Shown here: positions 44,114 through 53,392 of the stretch, one piece after another
Layout: every line of letters starts with the position of its first letter
Position numbering within the stretch: the stretch's first letter is position 1
Origin: CAZPHU01 sp964419255
Lineage (GTDB): Bacteria; Fibrobacterota; Chitinivibrionia; Chitinivibrionales; CAYFVL01
Direction: 5' to 3'
Length of the DNA stretch: 64,000 nt
Assembly: GCA_964419255.1 (NCBI GenBank)
Contig: CAYQOU010000006.1
Location: 1 to 64,000, forward strand
The notes under the pieces: generated by a model
Database searches by the model: none
What the model was told of the DNA's origin: nothing
The model's input: only the letters and a program-made list of their open reading frames with translations
Program-made: the position numbers and the translations under genes

Positions 44114-45051
44114 AGTTCATTGATATACAAAGGTTTTGATCCCTGATAGATCTCGTTGAGATAATTAAGCACGATCACCTCGGTTTTTTTCTGCGGATCG
44201 ATATTGATGATAAGCCGATCGATATATTGGCGCGCGATAAAAAAGCCGCGCCCATGGGAATCATATACTCCAAGAGGCATATTATCGTTACCTCGCGATG
44301 TCTGACGATGCAGCCAGTACAGCACGTCCTTTTTGCGCAGTCGCCCACCCTGGTCTACGATGGATATGGCGTACATTTTCTCATCCCAGACCACCGATAC
44401 CATCACTGCCTGTTCCCCCGGAAGTTCAAAATCGTAGTTCCACCGTGCCTTATCATCCGGCTTTTCGTTGCGGGCTCCGTAAAATACCGCATTTGTCAAA
44501 AGCTCCATAAGAACCAGATCCAATTTCCGGTACTTGGCCCAAGGAGGAAGAAGCGATATGATGCCTTTTGCCTCCTCATCGATACAGCATCCCTGTGAAA
44601 TGGTAAACGAACGCTGGTGAACCGTGGATGAAACATCGAAGAAACGCCGGGCACCAAAGATGTCCCGCGTCAGCAATCTCTCAATAATGCCCGAAAGCTC
44701 CCTGAAATTGAATGGGGTGGTCTTTACAAATATATTTCCTATGTCATGGAAAAGAGCAAGTTCGATGTAGTTTTCGACATCAAATGCGGTTATAAGAACC
44801 CGTAAAATGTCAGGATAGGCTCGGCGGACCTCCTGAAGCAGCTCAAAGCCTTTCATCTCAGGCATATTTATATCAGATATCACCAGATCAATATGATGGT
44901 TTGGAAGAACGGAATCTAAAGCATCCCGCCCGTTTTCTGCAGTATACACCGTATATCCAAGCTCTTCAGACAGATACTCTCGCAGTAGTCCCCGTATCTC
45001 CCGCTCATCATCGACAATGAGAATCGAAAACCTTGTATTATCGATAGACAT
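44110..45051 (-). CDS. Response regulator with HATPase (anti-sigma-factor-like) output domain
   Basis: 313 residues. Receiver (~1-125): VDDEREIRGLLREY, phospho-acceptor Asp in VISDINMPEMKG, Lys in VKTTPFN. After a helical linker, residues ~185-300 form a GHKL ATPase related to RsbW-like kinases (LDLVLMELLTNAVFYG with the N-box, IVDQGGRLRKKDV, and a Gly-containing lid GRGFFIARQYID). No HisKA domain is present, so it does not look like a classical sensor kinase. It may phosphorylate an anti-anti-sigma factor in response to the receiver state. No STAS partner is in the window. Confidence 0.85.
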   Translation of the reverse strand: MSIDNTRFSILIVDDEREIRGLLREYLSEELGYTVYTAENGRDALDSVLPNHHIDLVISDINMPEMKGFELLQEVRRAYPDILRVLITAFDVENYIELALFHDIGNIFVKTTPFNFRELSGIIERLLTRDIFGARRFFDVSSTVHQRSFTISQGCCIDEEAKGIISLLPPWAKYRKLDLVLMELLTNAVFYGARNEKPDDKARWNYDFELPGEQAVMVSVVWDEKMYAISIVDQGGRLRKKDVLYWLHRQTSRGNDNMPLGVYDSHGRGFFIARQYIDRLIINIDPQKKTEVIVLNYLNEIYQGSKPLYINEL

Positions 45052-45142
45052 CCGTTTTTATTCGCCCTGTGCAAAAACCGTTTATAATCGCAGAGTTTTT
45101 CATGTGCGGAATCTATTTTTCCTGGTAGAAAGGAGACGACTT

Positions 45143-47428
45143 ATGCGGCTTCCTTCCTCCCGGACACATCCACCTCTTTTTAACCGCTCGATATTGCATC
45201 AGCCGGCTTTCTGGGCCTGGCTCATACTCAGTGCGGGTATCCTGCTTGGTGATTTTGTTTCCACCGCACTTTCTTCTCCCCGATTATACCATGGCTTCTG
45301 GGTCTGTGCAATCGTTTTTACCACAGCACTGGGGATCATACTCTCCCGAAGCTTGCACTGGCGCGTTCTCTTTTTCATCGCTGCAGGGGCATTTGCCATT
45401 CTTGCCTCAAAAGAAAAAAACCGCACCTATCTTCAGGAGAACATGCGTGGAATGGACCGAATCGAACAGGTTTTCATAAGCGGCACTCCGAATAGAGCAT
45501 CTGTTCCGCTTCTCAATATATACCGTACGGAGATTTCAGCGGTTTCCCTGACAGACAGCTCGGGAACATATCCCCTCAATAAAAAAAACTATCGCTGCTA
45601 CTCAAACGACTCCATCCCCCAGGCAGCATCGGTACGCATTCTGGGCACTCTACGCAATCCGGCACCACGCTATTATCCCGGTGGATTTGATGCCCCTCGC
45701 CACTTCCGCGCCGCCGATATGTGGGGGACGATCGATGCTGATTCCGTGCAGATTGTTGGGCATTCGAATTCGATTTTGCGCACCGCATCCCGCGCTTTCC
45801 GATCATACATACATAAATTGCTTTCACTCTCTCCCGATCCAACGCAGGCAGCTATTCTCAGCGCCTCATTTCTTGGGGAAAAGCACCATCTGACCGAAGA
45901 TATTAAATCGCTTTTTCGTGAAGCAGGGATTTTTCATCTTCTGGCAATCTCGGGTCTGCATATGGGTATACTGATCATAAGTACATTCCTGGTTCTATCA
46001 GTGATTCCTTGTGACCGGAGATGCAAGACGGTTGCTACCCTGGTTGTCATATGGAGCTATGTTCTGTTTATCGGGGCCATTCCCTCGCTGGTCAGATCAG
46101 CAATCATGGCTTCGGTTATTCTAACGACTTATCTGTTTCAGCGTAAACAATATACCCTCAACACACTGGGGATCGCCGGATGTATCTGGCTTCTCTTTTC
46201 ACCTCACTCTCTGTTTACCCCCGGCTACCAGCTCTCTTTTGGCGCTACACTCTCAATTGTTGCCGCCCAGCCTGTCATCCGTCGCATAAACCATCTGTTA
46301 CCCCGACTTCCTCTCGACATGTTTACCCGGGGCACTCTGGGATCGTTTATGGTTTCAGCAGCCGGATTTCTGGGCACCGCTCCTGTGCTGCATTATCATT
46401 TCGGCTCGCTTTCGTTTGTAGGATTGGTAACAAACGTTGCGGCGGTATTCTGCATGTCCGTGGGTATGAATCTGTTTTTCATTGCAGCAGGCCTGTTTTG
46501 GATATGCCCCGCTCTGTCGCCGTTTTTGATGAAGGCGGTAAGTATCCCTTTATCTATGGTGATTATGCTTGCGGAAAAAACGACAACCTTACAACAGTCT
46601 GCAACTCTTCCCTCGGTTCCGGCTACTGTATGGCTTCTGTACGCGATCTGTTTCTTATGCCTTCTCTCTATCCACCCCACACGTATTGGGCAGTATGTCA
46701 GATGGGTTTTGCCGATTTTCTTTCTGCTCTCCGCAACGATTATGGTTGTGGATAAAAATGCGGAATACGCCGAAATCGTTGTGTTTAATCTCGACGGTGA
46801 TAACATGGCGGGGATACGATATCCAAGCGGTAAAATATGGCTTATCGGTGTAGCAGATTCGAGACGGTGGGAGTACCTGTATCGAAACCGGCTACTTCCG
46901 TGGCAAAGAGATGCCGGTAAGCTTGAGGTCCTTGTCATTCCACGTGTAAACAACAATGTTTCTCATTTTCTTTCACCACTTTTGCTCAACGGCGCACCCG
47001 AGAAGCTGATTACGGATGGTCAAAACGACCTTTCGCCATTTGGTAGCCGCGATCTGACCGGACTTCTTGTCACCCATGGGGTAGAAAGGTTCCTTGTGCC
47101 TTCGGCCGCCATGTTGTATCCGGCCGAGGAATGTACGATAACCGTGCGGTCTCCTCCAAATAAACACAGCGGTTTGTCGGTACGAGCAAACGTACTGGGA
47201 GCCCGGATTACTTTGGAATCAAAGCCATCAGACAAACCATCAGAGGCATTGGAATCATCTGATGTAAACATCTTTTTTAACTCACCAACAGTCTCACTGC
47301 CGGCGTTCAGCCCGCAATCGAGTCTTGATCTCAAGAAAGGAGCGGGCAGACTTCGTATTGGAAAAAACGGAAATATTACCATCCACCAGTTTACCGGTGA
47401 GCGGTGGAAACGAATCGGAGAAGGCTAA
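45143..47428 (+). CDS. comEC: ComEC/Rec2-family DNA uptake channel, C-terminal MBL-like domain degenerate
   Basis: 761 residues. An N-terminal soluble domain (DUF4131-like, ~60-190) interrupts the first helices, followed by a competence domain of about ten helices with the signature LAISGLHMGILI. ComEC moves single-stranded DNA through the inner membrane. The C-terminal ~200 residues start like its metallo-beta-lactamase domain (EIVVFNLDGDNMAGIRYPSGK) but the metal motif is missing; the matching region reads VLVIPRVNNNVSHFL. Nuclease function in this part is therefore unlikely. The ATG at 45143 follows AAAGGAG; an upstream ATG at 45017 is unsupported and would overlap the divergent gene. Confidence 0.88.
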   Translation: MRLPSSRTHPPLFNRSILHQPAFWAWLILSAGILLGDFVSTALSSPRLYHGFWVCAIVFTTALGIILSRSLHWRVLFFIAAGAFAILASKEKNRTYLQENMRGMDRIEQVFISGTPNRASVPLLNIYRTEISAVSLTDSSGTYPLNKKNYRCYSNDSIPQAASVRILGTLRNPAPRYYPGGFDAPRHFRAADMWGTIDADSVQIVGHSNSILRTASRAFRSYIHKLLSLSPDPTQAAILSASFLGEKHHLTEDIKSLFREAGIFHLLAISGLHMGILIISTFLVLSVIPCDRRCKTVATLVVIWSYVLFIGAIPSLVRSAIMASVILTTYLFQRKQYTLNTLGIAGCIWLLFSPHSLFTPGYQLSFGATLSIVAAQPVIRRINHLLPRLPLDMFTRGTLGSFMVSAAGFLGTAPVLHYHFGSLSFVGLVTNVAAVFCMSVGMNLFFIAAGLFWICPALSPFLMKAVSIPLSMVIMLAEKTTTLQQSATLPSVPATVWLLYAICFLCLLSIHPTRIGQYVRWVLPIFFLLSATIMVVDKNAEYAEIVVFNLDGDNMAGIRYPSGKIWLIGVADSRRWEYLYRNRLLPWQRDAGKLEVLVIPRVNNNVSHFLSPLLLNGAPEKLITDGQNDLSPFGSRDLTGLLVTHGVERFLVPSAAMLYPAEECTITVRSPPNKHSGLSVRANVLGARITLESKPSDKPSEALESSDVNIFFNSPTVSLPAFSPQSSLDLKKGAGRLRIGKNGNITIHQFTGERWKRIGEG

Positions 47429-47646
47429 AAGGCTAACAATTCTCGATAAAAGGAGTATCCTTAGCGAATCAGGGAGGGGAAAAAAGTATCTGAGAGGCGT
47501 TTCGAGTGATGTTTATGGCGGTAAGTGACAGAGTTTTGCGCAATATCGAGTCCGAACCGATTTTTGGCCTGCTCTCAGCCACCTCCCCACATTTCCATCT
47601 TCTATATTATTGCCTGTTTCGGGGTTCGTGTTCAATAAGGGTATTT

Positions 47647-48843
47647 ATGAGGTATGTGGTATATATATACGTTTCACTGCTCTTGCTGTTAACGGGATGT
47701 AACAACAGGCTTCCGGAGAATGCTGCGGCGCTGTTTGGCACCTGGTTTATACATCCAACTTTTCAAAACCGTACTGCGGTTGAGGAGCTTGCGTTGTCAG
47801 CCGAGGGGGTCGACTCACTGGTGCAGGTGATTCGTTCCCGTACTCTTCTCTCAGGCCCGGCAACCGTGCAGCTTCGAGATGAAAACCACACCCGGTATAC
47901 GGTCGGCTACGATACACCGGATTCCTTCTCCTTCGATTCGACATATCCGCTGATCATCTATCTGCATGGTGGTGTGGGTACCCTGAAAAACACCAAGGGA
48001 GAAAAAGCCTACCTGATGTTTTCGGATTTGCAAGACAGCATGCCGCTTTTTCTGGCCAGCCCCTCGGCCAACCGGCAGGCTCCTTGGTGGAGCGAGGCGG
48101 GGCTCAACCGCATTCTTCAGACCCTGCGTTTTATGTCGCTTCACTTCCCTGTCGATCCGCAAAAAGTTTTTCTGGCGGGGGTATCGGATGGAGCCACCGG
48201 ATGTTATGCTGCCGCAAACACTATTGCGGCCCCGTTCGCCGGTTTTTTTTCAATCTCGGGCTTCGGTGGAATGCTTCCCCGCCTGGGCATGGAGCTATAT
48301 CCAGCCAACCTGATGCAACGCCCGATTTATGACATACATGCGGGGAAAGACCGATTATACCCGATAGAGATGGTAAATGGATTTTTAGATCAGCTGGAGA
48401 GAAACGGTGTGGCCATCAAACGGAAGGTATATCCGGAAGAACAGCACGGCTTTGATTATCGATCAGAAGAGTACGATACACTGACAGCACTGATCAGACG
48501 ATGGTCGAAACCGCAAAGAGCCTCGGTGAAATGGCATTTTCTTCCCGGCTATCCTGCCCGCCCTGACAATCTGCTTTCCTGGCGGGTACAGCAAAACGGA
48601 AAAGCTTCATGCAGCGCGTTCTGGCGGAATGATTCGCTGCATATAAGTACCGACAATCTCAAGAGTGTTGGCGTGATTTCCCCGATAAGCGAGCGCAGAA
48701 AGATAACGGTCAAAACCGAGGATTTCTCCATGTCCATATCCCCCGCACATGAATCAAACCAGCTTCTAATGGATAAGATGCAGCACTTCTGCTTTCCGAA
48801 CATCAACAGGAAAAACTGCTACAGAATAGAGCTGAATATTTGA
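47647..48843 (+). CDS. Lipoprotein esterase/alpha-beta hydrolase
   Basis: 398 residues. A lipoprotein signal peptide ends in the lipobox LLTGC (Cys about residue 18). The hydrolase fold shows LIIYLHGGVGTL (oxyanion region), the nucleophile in FLAGVSDGATG and the late His in EEQHGFDYRS; an Asp in HAGKDRLYP can complete the triad. This resembles PHB-depolymerase-like and acetyl xylan esterase-like enzymes of the periplasmic face. A ~90-residue C-terminal extension is unassigned. AAGGG before the ATG at 47647 supports this start over an upstream one at 47506. The substrate is unknown. Confidence 0.75.
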   Translation: MRYVVYIYVSLLLLLTGCNNRLPENAAALFGTWFIHPTFQNRTAVEELALSAEGVDSLVQVIRSRTLLSGPATVQLRDENHTRYTVGYDTPDSFSFDSTYPLIIYLHGGVGTLKNTKGEKAYLMFSDLQDSMPLFLASPSANRQAPWWSEAGLNRILQTLRFMSLHFPVDPQKVFLAGVSDGATGCYAAANTIAAPFAGFFSISGFGGMLPRLGMELYPANLMQRPIYDIHAGKDRLYPIEMVNGFLDQLERNGVAIKRKVYPEEQHGFDYRSEEYDTLTALIRRWSKPQRASVKWHFLPGYPARPDNLLSWRVQQNGKASCSAFWRNDSLHISTDNLKSVGVISPISERRKITVKTEDFSMSISPAHESNQLLMDKMQHFCFPNINRKNCYRIELNI

Positions 48844-48857
48844 ACAGGGAGTGAGTG

Positions 48858-49196
48858 ATGTTAAAACGGGCAATGATGATTTTGGCGGAAGGCTTCGAGT
48901 AAATGGAAGCTGTTACTGTTGCGGAAATGCTCAGGAGTGAAGACATAGAGACAACGATTGCCGGCCTGACCGACACTGCTGCTACAGGATCTCACAATAT
49001 AACAGTGATTGCTGATACCACTCTGGACAGCTATTTAGGCAGCTTTGATGTGATCGTTCTGCCCGGCGGCATGCCCGGCACTACCAGTAGAGGTGTTGGT
49101 ACGGCTATTGCTTTTAGCCGGCGGATCATCAGGTACCTCAAAGATGAGCGGACGGCGGAACAGCTATCCCAATCGATTTTGTACCACCCACGGTGA
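48858..49196 (+). pseudogene. Broken DJ-1/PfpI (YajL/ThiJ-like) gene with in-frame stop
   Basis: Reading from the ATG at 48858 gives LKRAMMILAEGFE, a stop at 48900-48902 (TAA where GAA would restore the usual FEEMEAV), then MEAVTVAEMLR and VIVLPGGMPGT in the same frame. That is the start of a DJ-1/PfpI glyoxalase/chaperone-type protein of about 180 residues. After residue ~75 the sequence leaves the family pattern (the AICAAP nucleophile block is absent) and the frame ends at 49196. So it has a nonsense change plus a lost C-terminal half. It starts 14 bp after the esterase gene. Internal starts such as the ATG at 48903 could still give a short peptide. Confidence 0.75.
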
Positions 49197-49411
49197 ACGG
49201 TTCAAGGCCGATGAGTCACGCAATTTCCTGAGGGCAGATGGAATAAGGTAATCGCGTGGAAACCCTCTCAAGGCTTTCCAGGATTACTCATGCTCTTGTA
49301 CCCTCATAAAAGGTTCGTGCGAATCACAGCCAGAAGAGTTAGTCAATGTGGGCATCAGAGAATGATACTTTCAGATGCGTTTAGCACCCGGCAGAGAGGG
49401 AGCGGCAAAGA

Positions 49412-50410
49412 ATGAGCGAAAGCGTGCATCTTTACTATCATGGTTTAAACATCTACCCCCCATCGGAAGACGAAGAGTGTTGGAAATTTTGTGAAGGTTT
49501 GGAAGCAAGCGGCTTTTACAGCAATACGATTCTCAAATGGCTGAAAGTGGACCTGAATAATCCATCATCTATCAACTGTATTAACAATTCCGACAGTCTG
49601 GGAGTCATTTTCCTTTCGGCAAACAATCTGAACACACCCAACAGAGTGCTGCAGATAAAACGACCCCTCGTCTTTACCGATTTTTCGCTTTCGTTTAACA
49701 GGAGCGTTATAGCGTCTCACCCGGATGCATATCTGCTGACGAAAAACGAAGAGGTTGCGGCAGGAATGGTTGCCCGCCATCTGGTAGCCAACGGGCATAA
49801 GCGAATCTTTTTTCTTAAATCGGTCGAGAATCTCCCCTGGGAAGTTGATCGTCTGAATCTGTTTTCAAGCACGATTAAACATTTTGATCCTCATATCAGG
49901 ATTATCAGCGCCGAGCACGATCCGATCACCGAAAAAAGTTATCGTTTGAAGATGAGATTTTTATATAAAAAAATCGATCACATCGATGTAAAAAGCCTCA
50001 CCTATAAGCTGGGATACAAACCTTCCGAAACAATATCCCCCGCCAGACTGGGCAAAATCATCTCCAGAACTCGTTTTAATCAGATGAGAATAGCCGAAAC
50101 TGCCCTGTTTAAGCAGATTCCACGCTTTGGATGTACAGCTGTTGTGGGAAGCAATGATAAGACCGCTGTGAGATATATGTATTTTTGCCAAGAAAACGGA
50201 ATCCGGATACCCGAGGATATTTCTTTGGTGGGATTCGATAATAACACTACAGGCGATCACAGGCTTACTTCGGTTGATTTCGGCTATCACTCCGGTGGAA
50301 CAGTGGCCGCCAACATAATCACCCAACCCGAGATACGTCATCACCAAAAATCTTCGATAATAGAACTGCCCTGCCGGCTGATCGACCGTAATACGGTCGG
50401 CAGTATTTAA
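49412..50410 (+). CDS. LacI-type ligand-binding protein lacking the DNA-binding domain
   Basis: 332 residues. The C-terminal part ends like LacI/GalR effector domains (CTAVVGSNDKTAVRYMYFCQENGIRIPEDISLVGFDNN and then LTSVDFGYHSGGTVAANII), and residues ~65-130 fit the first half of that fold (GVIFLSAN, PLVFTDFSLSF, VARHLVANGHKRIFFL). No helix-turn-helix is visible at the N-terminus, which starts directly in YYHGLNIYPPSEDEECWK. No signal peptide is seen, so it is probably a cytoplasmic ligand sensor. It lies 90 bp upstream of the gcv operon and may sense glycine or a related compound. GntR-LacI fusions that lost the HTH are an alternative explanation. Confidence 0.7.
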   Translation: MSESVHLYYHGLNIYPPSEDEECWKFCEGLEASGFYSNTILKWLKVDLNNPSSINCINNSDSLGVIFLSANNLNTPNRVLQIKRPLVFTDFSLSFNRSVIASHPDAYLLTKNEEVAAGMVARHLVANGHKRIFFLKSVENLPWEVDRLNLFSSTIKHFDPHIRIISAEHDPITEKSYRLKMRFLYKKIDHIDVKSLTYKLGYKPSETISPARLGKIISRTRFNQMRIAETALFKQIPRFGCTAVVGSNDKTAVRYMYFCQENGIRIPEDISLVGFDNNTTGDHRLTSVDFGYHSGGTVAANIITQPEIRHHQKSSIIELPCRLIDRNTVGSI

Positions 50411-50500
50411 ATGCTTTATTTGGTAAATACTTTAATGCCATCCGTGCCTTTTTTTATTTTGCTATCCCTATACTTTCCTCCGACCAGATGAGGCCCATAG

Positions 50501-51613
50501 ATGAGTGAACAATCATCCAAAAAGACCGTCCTTTATGATAAGCACCTCCAGCTTGGCGCCAAAATGGCTCCTTTCGGCGGCTTTGAGATGCCGATTCAGT
50601 ATGAAAGCATCTTAAAAGAGCATCACTGGACCCGAAAGGAGGCAACGTTATTTGATACCTGTCATATGGGTGAGTTTCGTGTATTCGGGCAAAATGCTGT
50701 CGAAGATCTGGAAAACCTTCTCAGCTGCCCTGTTGGCACCATGCAGATCGGGCAATGCCGGTATGGGTTTCTGTGTAACGAGTCAGGAGGAGTTATCGAT
50801 GATCAGATAATCTACCGGATGGGAGAAGATGAGTTTTTCATGGTGGTTAATGCAGGCACTCAGTTCACCGATTTCGACTGGATCAACTTACACCTTTCCA
50901 CCAATACCCGCATCGAGAACCTCTCCCCGCAGACGGCAAAACTGGATGTGCAGGGGCCAATGTCGGCCCGACTTGTTGAGCGGGTGATGACGGAGTCGAT
51001 TCGGGATATGCGATATTTTCGATTCATGCATAATTACTATAAGCAAGAGCGTATAATTATCAGCAGAACAGGATACACCGGAGAGATCGGTTTCGAAATA
51101 TACCTTCCAAGCGAGCTTGCGCAGTCGCTGTGGGATGATCTGACCGATCTCGGAGCGCATCCAGCAGGGTTAGGTGCACGCGATACCCTTCGTCTGGAGA
51201 TGGGCATGCCTCTGTATGGCCATGAACTGGATGAGAGCACCAACCCGGCCCAAACCGGCTTTTCCCATGCAATCGCATCGGATAAGAAGTTTATCGGCTC
51301 AGACATTGTCTGTTCCCCGGAAAATGCTCCACGGCGGCTGATCGGGTTGAAACTGGAGGGAAAGAGAGCCGCAAGAGCCTCGGACTGCATCGTATCTGAG
51401 ACAGGAAGACAGATTGGCACCGTGACAAGCGGAAGTTTTGGTCCTTCGGTGGGAACCGCTATCGCATTAGGCTATATTGACAAGGAATATGGCACACCGG
51501 AGTCCTCAGTGAAAATCAGGACCGGACGACGAGAGCTTGACGCAGTAGTTACAGAACTTCCTCTGTACAGACAGGCGACAGGAAAGAAAAAGCTTACGGA
51601 ATTTGTCGATTAA
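50501..51613 (+). CDS. gcvT: Aminomethyltransferase, T-protein of the glycine cleavage system
   Basis: 370 residues. The folate-binding Asp lies in LYDKHLQLGAKMAPFGGFEMP-type start (full block visible), with EATLFDTCHMGEFRV, VVNAGTQFTDFDW, ISRTGYTGEIGFEIYLP and the late GTVTSGSFGPSVGTAIALGYI. It takes the aminomethyl group from GcvH, forms methylene-THF and releases ammonia. First gene of the gcvT-gcvH-gcvPA-gcvPB operon. No glycine riboswitch is visible in the 90 bp upstream; the LacI-like gene there is the only candidate regulator. Confidence 0.95.
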   Translation: MSEQSSKKTVLYDKHLQLGAKMAPFGGFEMPIQYESILKEHHWTRKEATLFDTCHMGEFRVFGQNAVEDLENLLSCPVGTMQIGQCRYGFLCNESGGVIDDQIIYRMGEDEFFMVVNAGTQFTDFDWINLHLSTNTRIENLSPQTAKLDVQGPMSARLVERVMTESIRDMRYFRFMHNYYKQERIIISRTGYTGEIGFEIYLPSELAQSLWDDLTDLGAHPAGLGARDTLRLEMGMPLYGHELDESTNPAQTGFSHAIASDKKFIGSDIVCSPENAPRRLIGLKLEGKRAARASDCIVSETGRQIGTVTSGSFGPSVGTAIALGYIDKEYGTPESSVKIRTGRRELDAVVTELPLYRQATGKKKLTEFVD

Positions 51614-51674
51614 TGTGGTTTTTTTTATCCAAAACAACATATACGAAAAACCTTTTTGAAGGGAGAATTAGCCG

Positions 51675-52058
51675 ATGATACCCGAAGAGTTACTGTATAC
51701 CGAAACACATGAATGGGTCAAACTGCAGGGTGATACAGCAGTGATTGGCATCAGCGATCACGCGCAGGATTCCCTGGGAGATATCACCTTTGTTGAACTC
51801 CCTCAGGTGGGCTCTCAGCTGGAAAAAGGTAAAGAATGCGGAGTCATCGAATCGGTGAAAGCCGCCAGTGACATTTACTCACCTGTTAGAGGAGAAGTAA
51901 GCGAAATAAACGAAGATCTGGAGAGCGAACCGGAAAAAATTAACAGTTCCCCCTACCAGGAGGGGTGGTTGTATAAGGTGAAGAATATCGATACCGCATC
52001 ACTCGATTCTCTCATGGATGCAGATGCCTACAAGCAGTTTTTGGAGAAAAATGCATGA
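51675..52058 (+). CDS. gcvH: Glycine cleavage system H-protein
   Basis: 127 residues. The lipoyl Lys is in GVIESVKAASDIYSP, surrounded by TFVELPQVGSQLEKG and NEDLESEPEKINSSPYQEGWL. The lipoylated arm carries the aminomethyl group between the P- and T-proteins. GAAGGGAG precedes the ATG. It overlaps gcvPA by 4 bp. Confidence 0.96.
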   Translation: MIPEELLYTETHEWVKLQGDTAVIGISDHAQDSLGDITFVELPQVGSQLEKGKECGVIESVKAASDIYSPVRGEVSEINEDLESEPEKINSSPYQEGWLYKVKNIDTASLDSLMDADAYKQFLEKNA

Positions 52059-53392
52059 GCTATATAGCAAATACTGCAGAGCAGCAAGAAGAGATGCTTC
52101 GGGTATGCGGAGTCGAAAAGATCGAGGATCTGTTCAACGACATTCCTCAACGACTGCGCCCCCGATCCTTTGCACTGCCACAGGGTAAATCTGAATTTGA
52201 GGTTACAAACATTTTATCCGATCTTGCATCTCACAACTACTCTCACCTCACCAGTTTTATCGGCGCCGGCTTCTACGACCATTACATTCCGGCCGCCGTG
52301 GATGCGTTGTCTTCCCGCAGCGAGTTCTACACGGCCTATACGCCTTATCAGCCTGAGCTTTCTCAGGGGACCCTGCAGGCGATTTACGAATACCAGTCCA
52401 ACATATGCAGATTGACCGGCATGGAGGTATCCAATGCGTCCGTATATGACGGTGGTACTGCGCTGTATGAAGCGTGTCAGATGGCTATAAACGCTACCGG
52501 ACGTAACCGAATCGTTATCGATGGCGGTGTCAATCCTATTTACCGCAAGATGCTCTATTCCTATACCGGCAATCTGTCGATAGAGTTTTGTGAGGTTCCG
52601 GTCTCCCACGGCCAGAGCGATCGCAATCACCTGTATGAGAAGATAAACGACAAAACGGCTGCGGTCGTGTTGCAGAATCCCAATTTCTTCGGAGTTATCG
52701 ATGATCACGCCGATATCGCCGAGAAATGCAAGAGTCTGGGTATTCTGAGCATTCAATCGGTCTATCCGATAGCTATGTCTCTGCTGAAAACCCCCGGTGA
52801 GATGGGTATCGATATCGCAACCGGGGAAGGACAATCTTTGGGAATACCGCTTTCTTTCGGTGGTCCCTATCTGGGATTTATGGCGACAACCAAAAAGCTT
52901 GTCCGTAAGATGCCGGGACGAATCGTCGGGCGTACGGTTGACACAAACGGCAGGGAAGGCTTCGTGCTAACGCTTCAGGCGCGCGAGCAGCATATACGAC
53001 GCGAGAAGGCCACTTCCAACATCTGTACCAACCAGGCACTGTGTGCCCTTCGTGCTCATATCTACCTCAGTCTGTTGGGGCCGAGCGGACTCCAGGATGT
53101 GGCGGGGCTTTGTCTTGAGAAGGCACACTATGCCAAGATGCGTATGAAGGCGATTCCCGGCATTGAAGTGATGCAATCCTCTCCTACTTTCAACGAATTT
53201 ACCGTACGGCTCCGATGCGATGCGGGAGAAATAGCCGGTAAAATGATAGAGCGGGGCTTTGCAGCCGGCTTTCCTCTGGGGCGCTATTACCCTGGAATGG
53301 AGAATTACCTGCTTATTGCAGTCACCGAAAAACGATCTAAATTTGAAATCGGCCAGTTGGCTGAAGCGCTGGAGGCGGCTTTATGTCAGTGA
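52055..53392 (+). CDS. gcvPA: Glycine dehydrogenase (decarboxylating) subunit 1
   Basis: 445 residues, the N-terminal half of P-protein encoded separately. Visible blocks are the start SYIANTAEQQEEMLRVCGV, FIGAGFYDHYIPAAV, YTPYQPELSQGTLQ, VSNASVYDGGTALYEA and GRIVGRTVDTNGREGFVLTLQAREQHIRREKA (middle part shown only by its key residues). It lacks the PLP Lys, which is in subunit 2. The split form is common in Firmicutes, archaea and several deep bacterial lineages. It overlaps gcvPB by 10 bp. Confidence 0.95.
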   Translation: MSYIANTAEQQEEMLRVCGVEKIEDLFNDIPQRLRPRSFALPQGKSEFEVTNILSDLASHNYSHLTSFIGAGFYDHYIPAAVDALSSRSEFYTAYTPYQPELSQGTLQAIYEYQSNICRLTGMEVSNASVYDGGTALYEACQMAINATGRNRIVIDGGVNPIYRKMLYSYTGNLSIEFCEVPVSHGQSDRNHLYEKINDKTAAVVLQNPNFFGVIDDHADIAEKCKSLGILSIQSVYPIAMSLLKTPGEMGIDIATGEGQSLGIPLSFGGPYLGFMATTKKLVRKMPGRIVGRTVDTNGREGFVLTLQAREQHIRREKATSNICTNQALCALRAHIYLSLLGPSGLQDVAGLCLEKAHYAKMRMKAIPGIEVMQSSPTFNEFTVRLRCDAGEIAGKMIERGFAAGFPLGRYYPGMENYLLIAVTEKRSKFEIGQLAEALEAALCQ

